A stretch of DNA of 64,000 nt from Ophiodon elongatus. Taxonomy: Eukaryota > Chordata > Actinopteri > Perciformes > Hexagrammidae. The DNA is taken from assembly GCA_016806645.1 (NCBI GenBank), contig JACSYO010002062.1, positions 2,299,501 to 2,363,500 on the forward strand. Direction: 5' to 3'. Numbering within the stretch: position 1 is the first letter of the stretch; every line of letters begins with the position of its first letter. The translations under genes were made by a program, and so were the position numbers. Under the pieces are notes generated by a model that saw nothing but the letters and a program-made list of their open reading frames with translations, was not told where the DNA came from and searched no databases. This document shows positions 23,434 through 34,595 of this stretch, in pieces.

Positions 23434-24125
23434 TGTTAAGGTTAAATGGAAAAAGCTCCTAAAGCAATTGTTTTGTGCCATTGTTTTATTACTGGTTTAT
23501 GCCATTATTTTATAACTATTTCATAATTGGTATGTTTAAACTATTTCATAATCAGTGTGTTTAGACTATTTCATACTTAGTGTTAAAACTAATTCATAAT
23601 TACCGTATGCTCAAATTGTATTATGGTTACAGTCTGTAAATTATGCCACGGCAGTTAGATACAATGTATTGCGCGATCGGGAGAGATCCTTTGAAACATG
23701 AAGCAGAACGGCACAGCAGGATGACGTACTAAAACGGCGACAACACGGGACGGTGGAAGGACCCCGCCGCATGGCGGCAGTTGGGCAACGCGGAGACAGG
23801 CGGACGAGGACTTGGAAGGAGGATAAAATGTCGCGCGTATGGACGTGACGGGACTTCTGGGGTGCACAGACGGCAACGCGGATCGCTGCGCCAGACGTCG
23901 GCGCGACGTGACGCGTGCATGTCGGCGCGAACCGGAAGTCACTGGAGTTACGCAGCAGGACGAGAGAGGAGAGGGCCTGTTGAGTGGTTCTGTTCCTTGG
24001 GACATTTTTCTTATTTTTTATATCATGTATTTAAGGTGTAATTGTTTTCATTTCAAAGTAAATACTTTTTTACTTAAACTTCGAACCGCCATTCGGCTTT
24101 GTTTATTAGCGGATTCATCACTGGG
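23434..24125 (+). repeat. Third, diverged LTR inside the ERV
   Basis: It starts TGTTAAGGTTAAATGG, matching the 3' LTR start TGTTAAAGTTAAATAG, and shares the TTTAGACTATTTCATA, CGCGATCGGGAGA, GGATGACG and AAGTAAATACTTTTTTACTT blocks. Its middle is diverged and it lacks the 21-bp repeat cluster. No primer-binding-like site follows. It is probably from an older insertion or a recombination product. Confidence 0.72.
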
Positions 24126-24170
24126 TCTCGGCCTCTTTGTTGTGCGTCTTGAGGGATATATTCTTCAGGA

Positions 24171-25406
24171 ATGGAGGACCATATTCTTCACACTCCACAC
24201 GTGAATTTTCCTGAGAGACAGAACGACAAGAGAGTAATCAGGAATGGACGACAACCACAGCCAGTGCCCGGTCCGGAACCTCTCCCTCCTCCCTATCATG
24301 TTCCTCCTCAGCCACAACAAAATGTGTGCAGCTCCTGTGGCTCCTCTGCCGGCCTCCATCACACTCCTGCCCGGGCCTCGGCGGCCCCACCAGTCCAGTC
24401 GAGGCGACCATCTAATCCAGGAGTCAGGGATAATTGCCACTCATGCGGCTGGCTCGGACACTGGGCAAGAGACAGTCACAGAACACGAGGCCCAACCATC
24501 AGTCCAAAGGCTTCAGGCCTGTGGAGCCCCGCACACATCAGGAAAGGTAATATGTATGGCATACCATACGACCTTAACAATCTCAATGTCGATAATTTTC
24601 CCTTAATTCAACTACAGTATACCAAAGAACACAGTGGGGGCTGGCAAACGTATGCCCTAGCATATGCCCTAAGTGGCCAAGAAGACATGAAAAAACTATC
24701 GCAACGGCTATTGAAGCTCGAAATAGCCGAAGCAGACAGGAAAAAACAACAGGCCAGAAAGTGGATGGCAGCAGCAGAGACCCCAGTACCCCAACACACC
24801 CCGACACAAGTACCAGCAGCCCTATATCAGACTCATCCAACGGTCCCCACCCCTCAAAGGCTTTACGACCCACCTCCTCCACAAGACAGAGGACGAGGAT
24901 ACAGTAGAGGCCGAGGGTTCCCACAAAGTAAGTATAGACGACAATCTCATCCATTAAGCAGAGATGAGTGCTACAAATGCGGTAAGAGGGGACACTGGGC
25001 AAGAGACTATTCCACGAGAGGGGGAGGAGGAGGAGGAATGCAGTCACAGCTACCTCCATTCCATCCACAATGCCAACAAAACTCAAGACCAGGCCCTGCA
25101 GCATCACCTGCGCACCCCCTCATGAGACCTTCACAGCGCCAGATGCCAATACTGGACCCAGAACCATGGTACGGAACGGACCACAGAGGGAGGAGGAACA
25201 GGCCACAGGACTCGGCACGATTGACAGCACCCATTCCTACCGAGGATTCAGGTCATAAACAGACACACACAGAGTCACAGAGATACACGCACAGAGAGTC
25301 ACAGAGTCACACATACACACAGAGACAGATGCACACAGAGACACGTGTACACACACACACACGCAGAGTTACACACCCAGGGCACAGAGACAGATACACG
25401 CACAGA

Positions 25407-25447
<41 letters not shown>

Positions 25448-25475
25448 TAAAGAAGAAGAGACAGAATTAAATTAA
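24171..25475 (+). pseudogene. ERV gag fragment with two broken CCHC zinc knuckles
   Basis: A 434-codon reading frame rich in Pro, Gln and Arg. Two nucleocapsid-type knuckles are visible: CHSCGWLGHWARDS near residue 89 and CYKCGKRGHWARDY near residue 267. Both keep the first Cys, second Cys and His in correct spacing, but the fourth ligand is Ser102 (AGT, 24,474) in one and Tyr280 (TAT, 25,008) in the other. No matrix or capsid domain is recognisable. The C-terminus runs into a CA microsatellite and encodes His-Thr repeats, so it is not original coding sequence. It begins right after the third LTR. Confidence 0.72.
25403..25445. repeat. (CA)n microsatellite at the gag frame end
   Basis: CA repeat that supplies the His-Thr tail of the gag-like frame. 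Looser ACACAG repeats precede it from 25,260. Confidence 0.88.
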
Positions 25476-25748
25476 GACTGACCAATGACTGAGAACACTG
25501 ACTGTAAATGACCATGCATGCTTTGCGTAGTTATGAGATTTTGGCATGATTCAGTGAAATCTGTGACATTGATGTCACAGTGTGTTTTTATAACTGTACT
25601 GCTTGTTGTGTTCGGTTACAAATATAGAAACTAACCATTTTGTCATTGCAGACAATAAACCCAGCAGAAAAGGGAGGTGTGTGTGTGTGCAAAAGTTTTG
25701 GATCTGCCTGTTCATCGCTTAACATCACAGCTCCTGACGGCGCAGTGA

Positions 25749-25970
25749 CCAAAACTGACGGCACTGAGTAATGAGCTGGCAGACGACTCAGAAATTGATG
25801 AACCCCTCACTAACTGGTTGGGTAATAGGAATGGCAAATGGAAAAATGCATTTTTGTCCATATTAACCACCCTTTGTATTACAGCATCCATACTCGTCCG
25901 TTGTGGTTGTTGTTGTATACCTTGCATGCGAGGCATGCATTACTATCGAAGGGAGACGATTGATGTATGA
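25749..25970 (+). pseudogene. ERV env transmembrane C-terminal fragment
   Basis: 73 codons in frame to TGA, preceded by a stop at 25,746. It has NWLGNRNGKWKNAFLSIL, a hydrophobic membrane segment, then a Cys cluster (CGCCCIPC) and a short basic tail. This is the typical end of a gamma/epsilon-type retroviral transmembrane subunit. Surface subunit, fusion peptide and the rest of the ectodomain are absent. Confidence 0.78.
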
Positions 25971-26011
25971 TGTATGATGTATGATGTATGATGATGATGA
26001 TGTATGATGAT
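25963..26011. repeat. (TGATGTA)n/(ATG)n microsatellite
   Basis: Short TGATGTA and GATGAT repeats immediately after the env stop. Confidence 0.85.
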
Positions 26012-26173
26012 AATGTAATGCTGCAGGATGCAAATGTTTAGCTAGGGGGGACACAGCTCGGCGAATGGGGGTATAAAGGCACGGACGACGGGCATCTGTG
26101 GTTGAAACACCCATCAAAGCTCATTGCGATCTAGTTGTGTTTTCCAGGGTTTTGGTTCTCACTGTAAAACAGT

Positions 26174-26187
26174 GAGAAAGGGGGGAT
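26174..26187 (+). promoter_or_regulatory. Polypurine tract of the ERV
   Basis: GAGAAAGGGGGGAT ends exactly where the 3' LTR begins with TGTTAAAG. This is the expected position of the plus-strand primer. Confidence 0.8.
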
Positions 26188-26761
26188 TGTTAAAGTTAAA
26201 TAGAAGAAGCTCCTAAAGCAAACTGTTTTACGCCATCATTTTGTAACTATTTTATAATTACAGTATGTTTAAACTATTTCATAATTAGTGTGTTTAGACT
26301 ATTTTATAAACTACCGTGTGTATGAATCCGATAAAGCAGTTAATTATGGACTATCGCGCAATCGCGGGAGAATCTTGCGAACCGGAAGTGCAAAGGCGAA
26401 AGGTCGCAGCAGGATGACGCACTAAAAATGCGCATATGTAAGACGGAGAACGGACCCGACGATTACCACGTGACGGGAGTTGGGCAACGAGGGGAGACGA
26501 CGGGCGCAGCGTTCACAAGGACGGGCGCAGTGTGCACGAGGACGGGCGCAGCGCGCACGAGGACTTCGAAGACGTATAAAAGGCTCACGTGCCGACGTGA
26601 CGGGGCTTCCGGTTCCAGCTTGCAACAGGCGCGGTGTCGGAGGACTCCCATGGGACATATAGGTTTTGTTGTGTTCAGTGTGCAATTGTTTTCATTCAAA
26701 GTAAATACTTTTTTACTTACACTTCGAACCACTTTTCGGCTCATTTTTACCAGTCGAATTC
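26188..26761 (+). repeat. 3' LTR, last ~45 bp missing
   Basis: It begins TGTTAAAGTTAAATAG after the polypurine tract, has three 21-bp GC-rich repeats (26,499-26,561) and TATAAAA at 26,575-26,581, and stops matching the 5' LTR at GAATTC. The two LTRs look close enough to be one insertion pair. Confidence 0.83.
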
Positions 26762-26784
26762 AGAATTACAGTGATGTTTAAGTG

Positions 26785-27571
26785 GTTCAAAAGTAAACGT
26801 GTTTTCAACGGCTATCTGAAGACGTTGATTAAACGTTGACGTTTAGAACACATTTCAACGGGATTTGCAATATTGGCTTTCAACTGAGAAATGCGGATGT
26901 GGTTTCTTAGTAAGCCTCTAAAATGACGATATACTTAATTGTAGTTTTTATTACACAATGTAGAGGATGAAAAATGTTTTTATTACAAATCCCGTTGAAA
27001 TATGTTCTAAATGTGAACGTTTAATCAACGTCTTCACCATATTTAAACGATAAACTTTTTTCAACGGTTATTTGAAGATGTCGATAAACGATAAAGTTTT
27101 TTCAACGGCGAATTGAAGATGTCGATAAACGATAAAGTTTTTTCAATGGCTATTTGAAGACGTTGACTAAACGATAACGTTTTTTCAACAGCTATTTGAA
27201 GACGTTGATTAAACGATAACGTTGTTTCAATGGTTATTTGAAGACGTTAATTAAACGATAACCGTTAGACCACATTTCACCGGGATTTTCAACTGAGAAA
27301 CATGAATGTGTTTTCTTAGTAAAGCCTCTAAAATGACGATATACTATTATTTGCACAATGTAGAATATGAAAAATGTTTGTATAACAAATCCCGTTGAAA
27401 TATGGTGTAAACGTTCAATCACCGTCTTCAAACCGCCGTTGGAAAAAAACTTTATCGTTTAACTAATAATCAACATCTTCAAAACAGCCGTTGGAAAAAA
27501 CGTTATCGTTTAGCTAACGTTAGCTAATCAACGTCTTCAAACAGCCATTGGAAAAACTTTCACTTTTGAAC
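26785..27571. repeat. ~790-bp inverted-repeat element with internal 42-bp tandem repeats
   Basis: GTTCAAAAGT at the left end pairs with ACTTTTGAAC at the right end. Each arm has several copies of a ~42-bp unit (TTTTTCAACGGCTATTTGAA then GACGTTGATTAAACGATAA), five in a row at 27,055-27,262 and reverse-complemented copies at 27,410-27,560. Two direct ~150-bp copies of a CTCTAAAATGACGATATACT segment lie between. It looks like a non-autonomous DNA element; family unknown. Confidence 0.7.
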
Positions 27572-27679
27572 GTCTTTTCAACGGACAGAAAAAAACGAAC
27601 TAGTTAAAGTTAATGCTACTTTAACGTTGACTCGCTAGTTTTTTTCTGTGGTTATGGTTTATTCCCCGCTGTTATAGGA

Positions 27680-30600
27680 TGTATTATAATTTTACATTAT
27701 ACTGAAGCTCCGTACACAAATCCGCTTTTAGCTAGCTAACAGTGTCACCCTAAGTAGCAACATGGCTAACGGCTTGAATCTTACGTTAGCTTGGGATCTT
27801 AATTTAAATAGGTCAGCAAACCGGCTTTAGTCCGGCAGCTAGCTAGCCTCCCTTTGTTGTGAAAATAACTCCATTATTATTTCAAACAAAAAGTTAAAGA
27901 CATTTGAGTTGACAACACTTACCTAAAATCTTAACGGAAACCGTTGTCTGCTGACTGAAGAGATCTTGTAACCTGGACCGTTGTTTCAGTTGAACCCTTT
28001 TAACTGACTGACTTTCAGCCGAATGCACCTGTTGTCGTAGTTACGACAGCTGTTGGAAGTAGGAAGAGAACGCTCGCTGTCCTCGTGCCGCATTGATTAA
28101 TTATTCAATACAACGTCAAACCGTCTCATATACGGTCTGTGGTCAAAACATACCGGATTAAACGTTGTAGGGTCTTTTAATGAAAAGAGTCCATTCGAGT
28201 TTGAAACGTCGCAAATTGCCCTTCCTTTGGAATAAAGTTGGTAAAAATAAAAATAAAAACAAATAATCTAAAATAATGACCTACGTCATTTTCGTTTTAT
28301 TTCTTTCAGAAAACACAAAATAAAACAGCCTAAATCACACTCTTGACATAGCCCATTATACTAAAGGGGAGAATTGCATGATCTGTTTACCAGAGGTGGC
28401 CAGCATCATAAGGAGATGATTTAGGCAACAAAATATTTTTTGTCAAAAAATGACAGGCCATTATTTTAGGAAGGTGACGACATATGGGTGTAATGTTTGG
28501 GTATTCATACACTCATAACCACATATCACAATGTGTTTGTCATATTCACGTGGTTTCAGTGGCATATAACACAGCCTTAAGGCTGATATCAATGGAAAAT
28601 GTATCTTAAAAACTAATCCATGTTAAACTTTGCTGAACTCTTTGTATCAAATGCTATTAGTTCCCCTTGAGTGTGCCCACCATGTTAACATATTGTGATG
28701 TAATTATATATTTCCCTTATTAAACTCAAATTAAATCAACTGTTGGACATCTCTGTGTTCTTGGCTGGTTAATTTTTATGGCTTCGCTTTTCTTGTTGTC
28801 TCTGATGCGTTGTAATCCACATTGTGTATTTTTACCTCATGACGACTTCACAAACATCTGTCCAGTGATAGGAGTTTGAATCCCGTAAATATAATTTATT
28901 TACGGGATAAATAAGCACATTTATTTTTACTGTGCTGCAGAACACAGTAAACTACGTGACACATGTTTGCACAAAACAGGCTCCAAAGACGATTATGTGT
29001 TTTTTGTATTTTGACAAACTTTATTTCAAAAGGAAGGGCAATTTGCTCCGTTCCTGTTTCAACAACATAAACAGCAAGCGCCGTTTCAAACTCGAGTTTG
29101 ACTCTTTTCCTCAAAAGACTCTTCAATGTCTAATCTGGTATGTTTTGACCAGAGACTGTATATGAGAAAGTTACATTCTGTATTGTACACTGTATTGAAA
29201 AAAAGTGAGTAGGCTCTTCCTAATGTCCCACACTAGGCTCTTCCTCTCATTGTCCGACATCGTAGCTCTTTCCCTTTTCGTCATGTTTGGTCACACAGTC
29301 CAGCAACACAGTCTCTGCCCACATCAGTCTCTTTTCTCTCACAGCTTTCATGGATTGCAACATCGACTCAGTTCTGGTCCCAGATGTCATCTGTCACTGG
29401 ATCAGCTCCAAGTCTTTCGGTGGCGTCGATCCCGGATGAGCCCCCATAAATCTGTTACAGGTACCCCGTGGTACCAAATAGACAGATGATAGTTTCTGCA
29501 AACAGGACAAACAAATGAGACAGGACAACTTCACTCCCGTTTGTTTAGCCTTGCTCAGCAGAATTAATGTATTCACCTTATGCAAAACAAAGCTAATTGA
29601 CATTAGTGATGCAAATTAAATAATAAATTAATAATAGCAATAACTGCTACACATCTAGGTTGCCTCATGCAAAGGAAAATAAAACTTAGCCTACTGTTAA
29701 TATTAGTATATGGCCATCCAGTGCATGAGCAAACAGTTTTAACATACATACCCTTTTTTCTTTTGTTCAAAGTGCTTTAACGTTTGTTCATCTACCTAAA
29801 AATGTTAACAGTTCTACACAATAGCAAATATCACGACCAAAATGTTCATGGAACCAAAAATAAAACTCTTGATGAACGTGGCATTGGTACCAACAACCAA
29901 GCTCACCGCGGCCCCACCCCTATGAACACGGCGCACCGGTGTTATGGATTAACAAGCGACCGTGTTAACTGGCAACTTTCAGCCGAATGCGTCTGAAAAC
30001 TGACCTCGTGAATGCCGCATTGTTACTTTTTTTTAATCTAGTGTCAAACCTTCTCATATAAATCGTACATATCATGTACAAATTAAACAATGCGGCATTC
30101 ACGAGGAAAGCTACGTGTTATCTTCCTTTTCAACAGCTGTCGTAACCACGACAACAACAGACGCATTCGGCTGAACGTCGCCAGTTAACAGGGTCGCCTG
30201 TTAAACCGTAACACCGGGAAATCAAGCTACCCACCCAAACACACACACATTAATACATCCTTACAGGAATCTATTTCTTGTCACTAAGTTACTAAAACAG
30301 CATGTTCATTTAGCAAGACTCATTCAACTTGGACTACCTATTCACCCACCTGCGGACAGGACAAACAATGAGACAGGACAACTTCACTCTCGTTCGTTTA
30401 GCCTCGCTCAGCAGAATGAGGACAACAACATCGGGATGGCAGCGTCAAGTCCACTAATCACTCTCCTGTCGTAAAACCTGCCCAAAAGCAAAGCGCAACC
30501 CCGCCCCCTGCTGGATACAAGCAGGGATGTACACCACACACACAGTGAGGGCATGTCAGTCAGTTATTAAACTATTTCTAGAATATACCAGTGTGCACAC

Positions 30601-30820
30601 TGTAAAAACATGTTGGCTCCACATGGAACCAAAGCTCATTTACACACGTGTGACAACACATTGGTGGGCGTCACACAAGCTAACCTCCCTTTGGTGTAAA
30701 AATGACTCCATTATTATTTCACAAAAAGTTAAAGACATTTGAGTTGACAACACTTATCTAAAATCTTGGTTAACCGTTGCCTGCCGACTGGGAAGATAAA
30801 CTGGGCCGTTCGGTTAATGC
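27680..30820. repeat. Composite repeat region with nested inverted and direct repeats
   Basis: Direct pair: 27,842-27,960 with 30,680-30,795. Direct pair: 29,496-29,563 with 30,350-30,417. Inverted pair: 28,120-28,243 with 29,013-29,165. Inverted pair: 29,935-29,996 with 30,158-30,217, nested around 30,003-30,024 with 30,087-30,107. The GACTTTCAGCCGAATGC motif occurs at 28,012 and in both arms near 29,980 and 30,170. The pattern suggests two overlapping copies of one structured non-autonomous element. No transposase frame is visible. Confidence 0.6.
28880..28908. repeat. Short hairpin ATCCCGTAAAT..ATTTACGGGAT
   Basis: 11-bp perfect arms with a 7-bp AT-rich loop, inside the 28.1-29.2 kb inverted repeat. 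Confidence 0.75.
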
Positions 30821-31563
30821 ACTTAAACATACTTTTCACCCATCCCATATTAAACAAACCGTGGCTTTTACAGCGCCATTTTTAAATAGACAAAAGCAGT
30901 CAAACACAGAACTGAGCGTGATTCAACATGGCATGCTATGAATTCTGCGATGATATCAGCGACTGATCCATGTGAGAGCGACAATAGCTATTCATTAGAC
31001 AGTCAAAGTTCAAATGACTGGAATGCGGCTAAATATCTACCGTATTTCTGAAAGTATGTTGCGTCATTGGTTCTGAGATCAATTAGGAGCCCTGCGTGTG
31101 CATAATATAAACTTAAGACGTCCTGCACACGCGCTCAATAGTGTGCTATTAGTTGCATAGTTTATAGCCACTGAAATTGCTGTCATCACACAGCCACTAG
31201 ATGGCGACCTTCACTTGTTCAATGACATTCACCAGACATTAATCACACCAGTCACCTTACTGCTGTAATGGGCGCGTCTTTCTTTTTTAAATAATGGGCC
31301 TTACACAGGTTATCATTTTATGAGCTTTTAAGAAAACCATAGTGTGGGACTGTACAGCAGCGCGGTTCAGAAGATTTTCTTTTTTTTATTGCATATTGCA
31401 GTCAAGCGTGTATTTTAATTTAGCAGTGTGGAAATAAGGTTACAAAAGCTGTGTTGAGCTATGGCTATGCAGGCTTTAGTGTTAATATTGTTTATTAAGA
31501 GATAATTACACCTTAACGGTGTATTTACTATAAAGATAGACCCTGTTTTGTTTGTGAAAGGAA
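30821..31563. other. Non-coding spacer, nothing recognised
   Basis: No convincing reading frame, RNA gene or repeat boundary seen on either strand. Confidence 0.5.
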
Positions 31564-31797
31564 CAGTGTGTAGCATTTTGGAGAATCTATTGGACAGAAA
31601 TGGGATATAATGTAAAAAAATGTTTTATTTTGCATATAATCACCTGAAAAGAAAAAGAATCCTTGTATTCTCCTCAGAGCTGGCCGCCTTGTTTCTACAG
31701 TAGCCCAGGACGAACAAACTAAGCATTTCTACGGTTTTCGTGTCTGCAGTTGCGATCTGCAACCTCACCGCCAGGTGGCGCCAAATCCCGCACACTG
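31564..31797. mobile_element. Small MITE-like element with terminal inverted repeats
   Basis: It begins CAGTGTGTAGCATTTTGG and ends AAATCCCGCACACTG, an imperfect ~15-bp inverted pair. Internal blocks such as ATAATCACCTGAAAA and TTTCTACAGTAGCCCAG look like a dispersed repeat common in teleosts. It has no coding capacity. Confidence 0.6.
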
Positions 31798-32429
31798 CAC
31801 GCTTAAATACAAAGTTTTCAGAGGCGGACATTTCACGTGGACGTCTTTTAAAAGTAAGCTACTTTTACTCAAGGTAATATATGATGGTGTGTTGGCACCA
31901 TTCAGGACATCACATTTAAAGGTTTGAAACTTTGTAAAAAATAAAAAATAAAGATGGCGCAGTAAAGCAAAATGTGTAAAATGAGGAGTAAACATTTTCA
32001 AGTTAATGTGGAACATATAAAGTGCATGTATTTTTTTCTCAGGTTCACTTCGAGATGGTGAACCAATAATCAATTACTTAATACAAAATAGAACTGCATT
32101 TTAAGCTATTTAAACTGTTAAGAACTGGGTTGGTTATAATCGAGAGCACAGCACTAAATACAAAAAATACACAAAATAATGCAGCGTTAATAATCCAAAA
32201 GAGATCATTTCCATAACCCATCTGTAAATCGTCATGATTACATATTAGTGTCCCAATAGAAACAAGGATATTAGACATACTAAACATTATATTATATATT
32301 TTCAGCAACAACAACGTGGCCAATATCACATAAATGTCATCCCTGATTACTAAACTGCAAACACTTTGTAGGAGCCATTTCTATTTTTATTAACATAGAA
32401 TAATAACCATATATATTCTTATTCCCCTG
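31798..32429. other. AT-rich non-coding spacer, nothing recognised
   Basis: No supported gene or repeat on either strand. Confidence 0.5.
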
Positions 32430-32715
32430 CAGAGACGATAGCCATGGCTGGAGGCGTTATGTGTTTTAGGTATGTCCGTACGACCCCTTCATTCAAATTG
32501 GGCACAAACATCCAGGACAAACTGATTATATTTTGGTGGTCAAAGGTCAAGGTGTTTTTGTTTTTTTACCGCTTGGTGTGGGAAGCAAGTTGGAATTTCC
32601 GCAGGGCGTCTACAAGTTGAAGGTCTTGTCGATCAGAAGCCAACGCATACTGGTTTGGCCACAGTCTTTATCATCTTTTCTATATCCATGGACATGCAGG
32701 TATACGTGTGTTTGA
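32430..32715 (+). repeat. Probable dispersed repeat fragment
   Basis: CTGCAGAGACGATAGCC, ATGGCTGGAGGCGTTATG and TTTTGGTGGTCAAAGGTCA resemble a repeat I know to be frequent in fish genomes, with Family assignment uncertain. Confidence 0.4.
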
Positions 32716-33958
32716 TCCAGAGAAAAGCAGCATGCAGACTATCATAGCTTTATAGCAGATTTCATAGTGAGTAATTAATTCATATCAAAATATGTCATGA
32801 TAATGAATCACTCATTGCTCATAAACTCGTGAATAAAAAAAAAAAAAGGTGAAGGAGATTGAAGAAACTTGGCTTCAGCTTTCAGACACAATTTGTTTGA
32901 ATGACAGAATTTGACATTAGATTCAATTTAGGACGATTAATGTTAATCAGTTGAGTCTCATGATCCGAGGGTCCCTGGCAGCTCTCGGCCACGGCGACCT
33001 ACATATTTCATACACACACATCAAATGATCAAGCCCTTTAAGTCAGGTTCTAGGTTCATAAATTACTTTATAAGTCAAAAATGTATTTAAAGTTAAATAT
33101 TTATTAAAGTAACTACATAAATAAACTACTAAACAGAAAATGAAGTGAATAACAGATAAACAAATAAATGGTTAAACAATTAGTGATTGATAGCATTAAT
33201 TAATCTTCAATTTAATGTATTTGACATTTGTCAGCTAAATTCCGTTCAAAAACTCAATGCACCGTTCAGCAGTTGAGAGTTTAAGAAGCAGCGGGGAAGA
33301 TTGTAAACAACTGCACACAAGTTCTAATTTTAAGGGAGATCTTACTTAAAGTTGAAAAGCTTATCGATTGACGTTTATTGTTTTCCTAATTAGTCTAGCA
33401 TCTAGTATTTATACCTGCAGAGGTCATTAGTGCATCTTTTCAAACATGTTTTCTAATTTAAAGGCTTTTCTTTTAACAATAGTGAGCCTATAAAAGATAC
33501 ACCCAATTGGAATAATCTAATCAATCAGCCATCACTTGACAAATAATCATTCACGACGTTGTCTCTTGAGTGGTCGAAGATCTTATTGGAGAGTAGGTGG
33601 GACTTTATTCTGACAGATCTTTGTTTCTTTGTTTTCTAGTCTTTGCGCATTTTGGAGAGGTCCAAGAGCGCCAATGCCAATTAACGCATAGCTGGCACAC
33701 TGTAGAATGTCTATTATTAAATAAACGTGAATTTGTGGTAATTTTCCTTATTCTCCGGTGGGGTGTGTTGTTTTATAGGGTGTAACATTTTTATTAATAA
33801 AAGTGTGTCCGGTTGGTAAGTGTCTTGCCAATACAATTGGTAGTATATGAAACTATGGGAATATGTCAAATAAAATGTAGCTCCAAATTAAATTAATCAA
33901 ATTAAAAAGTGAACTGATAACCAAAGGTTCCCTTTAATTTTATAATTAATTTCTATTC
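32716..33958. other. AT-rich non-coding spacer, nothing recognised
   Basis: Only short chance reading frames. Two polyadenylation-like AATAAA motifs occur near 33,720 and 33,798 on the plus strand without a gene to go with them. Confidence 0.5.
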
Positions 33959-34595
33959 TCAATTATTTAATTTTTTTATTAAACTGCCAATACTTGAAAT
34001 CTGCTCAGTTGATTTTCTTGGCCTGTCTAGTTTGAAGCGCTGGTTTGCAGAGGCAAAGTAGGGGGCGGGGCCTCCCACAAGGCCTTGGGGAGTAATGAGT
34101 TCTTGTAGGTAGGGAGATGCCATTTGTCCATTTATGCATTTATGGGTGAGTAGTAGGACTTTGTAGTCAATCCGGAATGAGACAGGGAGCCAGTGTAGTG
34201 AGTGTAGGATGGGGGTTATGTGCTCGTGTTTCCAGACTCTCATCAGGATCCTGGCAGCGCTGTTTTGAATGTATTGCAGTTTCTGGATGTTCTTGCCAGT
34301 GAACAGTGAGTTACAGTTACAACCCTGCATCTGACAGGGTTGAAGTGGGGCAGAGTTTGGAGATGTTTCTGAGATGATAAAAGGAGGTTTTGCACAGGTA
34401 TTTTATATGGTCATTAAAGGTCAGGTGCGGGTCAAACCCAACTCCCAGATTGGTGACTGTGGAGGAGAGGGGTATGACCATGGCTTTATCTCCCCAAGAC
34501 AGGCAGTGAGACATGACATGGCTGCAGAGGGGCTTGGGGCAGTTTTTAATGTAGCGCTGTGTGTCGTCAGCATAACAGTGGAAGGACATCAACAC
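33959..34595 (-). mobile_element. LINE ORF2 fragment (L2/CR1-like)
   Basis: Two overlapping minus-strand frames: 34,595-34,317 with CYADDTQ (the reverse-transcriptase YADD box) and LSWGDKAMVIPLSSTVTNLG, then 34,330-33,959 with LQYIQNSAARILMRV and TPILHSLHWLPVSFRIDYKV. The second set is typical of the region after the palm in L2/CR1-type LINEs of fish. It is truncated on both sides and frameshifted. Confidence 0.75.

Larger units (their letters stand above)
21534..26761 (+). mobile_element. Decayed endogenous retrovirus, plus strand
   Basis: The order is 5' LTR (5' end missing), primer-binding-site-like sequence, leader, an older third LTR, gag fragment, env transmembrane C-terminus, polypurine tract and 3' LTR (3' end missing). 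No protease, reverse transcriptase or integrase reading frame is visible between gag and env, so pol has been deleted. The env C-terminus with a membrane segment and Cys cluster makes it a retrovirus rather than a Gypsy-type retrotransposon. Outer ends are truncated and no target-site duplication is visible. Confidence 0.85.

Noticed and set aside
23240..23515. 91-codon frame with a charged coiled-coil-like stretch in the ERV leader
   Set aside because: No retroviral domain recognised, and its end runs into the third LTR. Could be a gag scrap but the evidence is too thin.
24583..25107. 174-codon minus-strand frame opposite the gag fragment
   Set aside because: Antisense shadow of the gag frame; hydrophobic composition is the mirror of Gln/Pro-rich coding.
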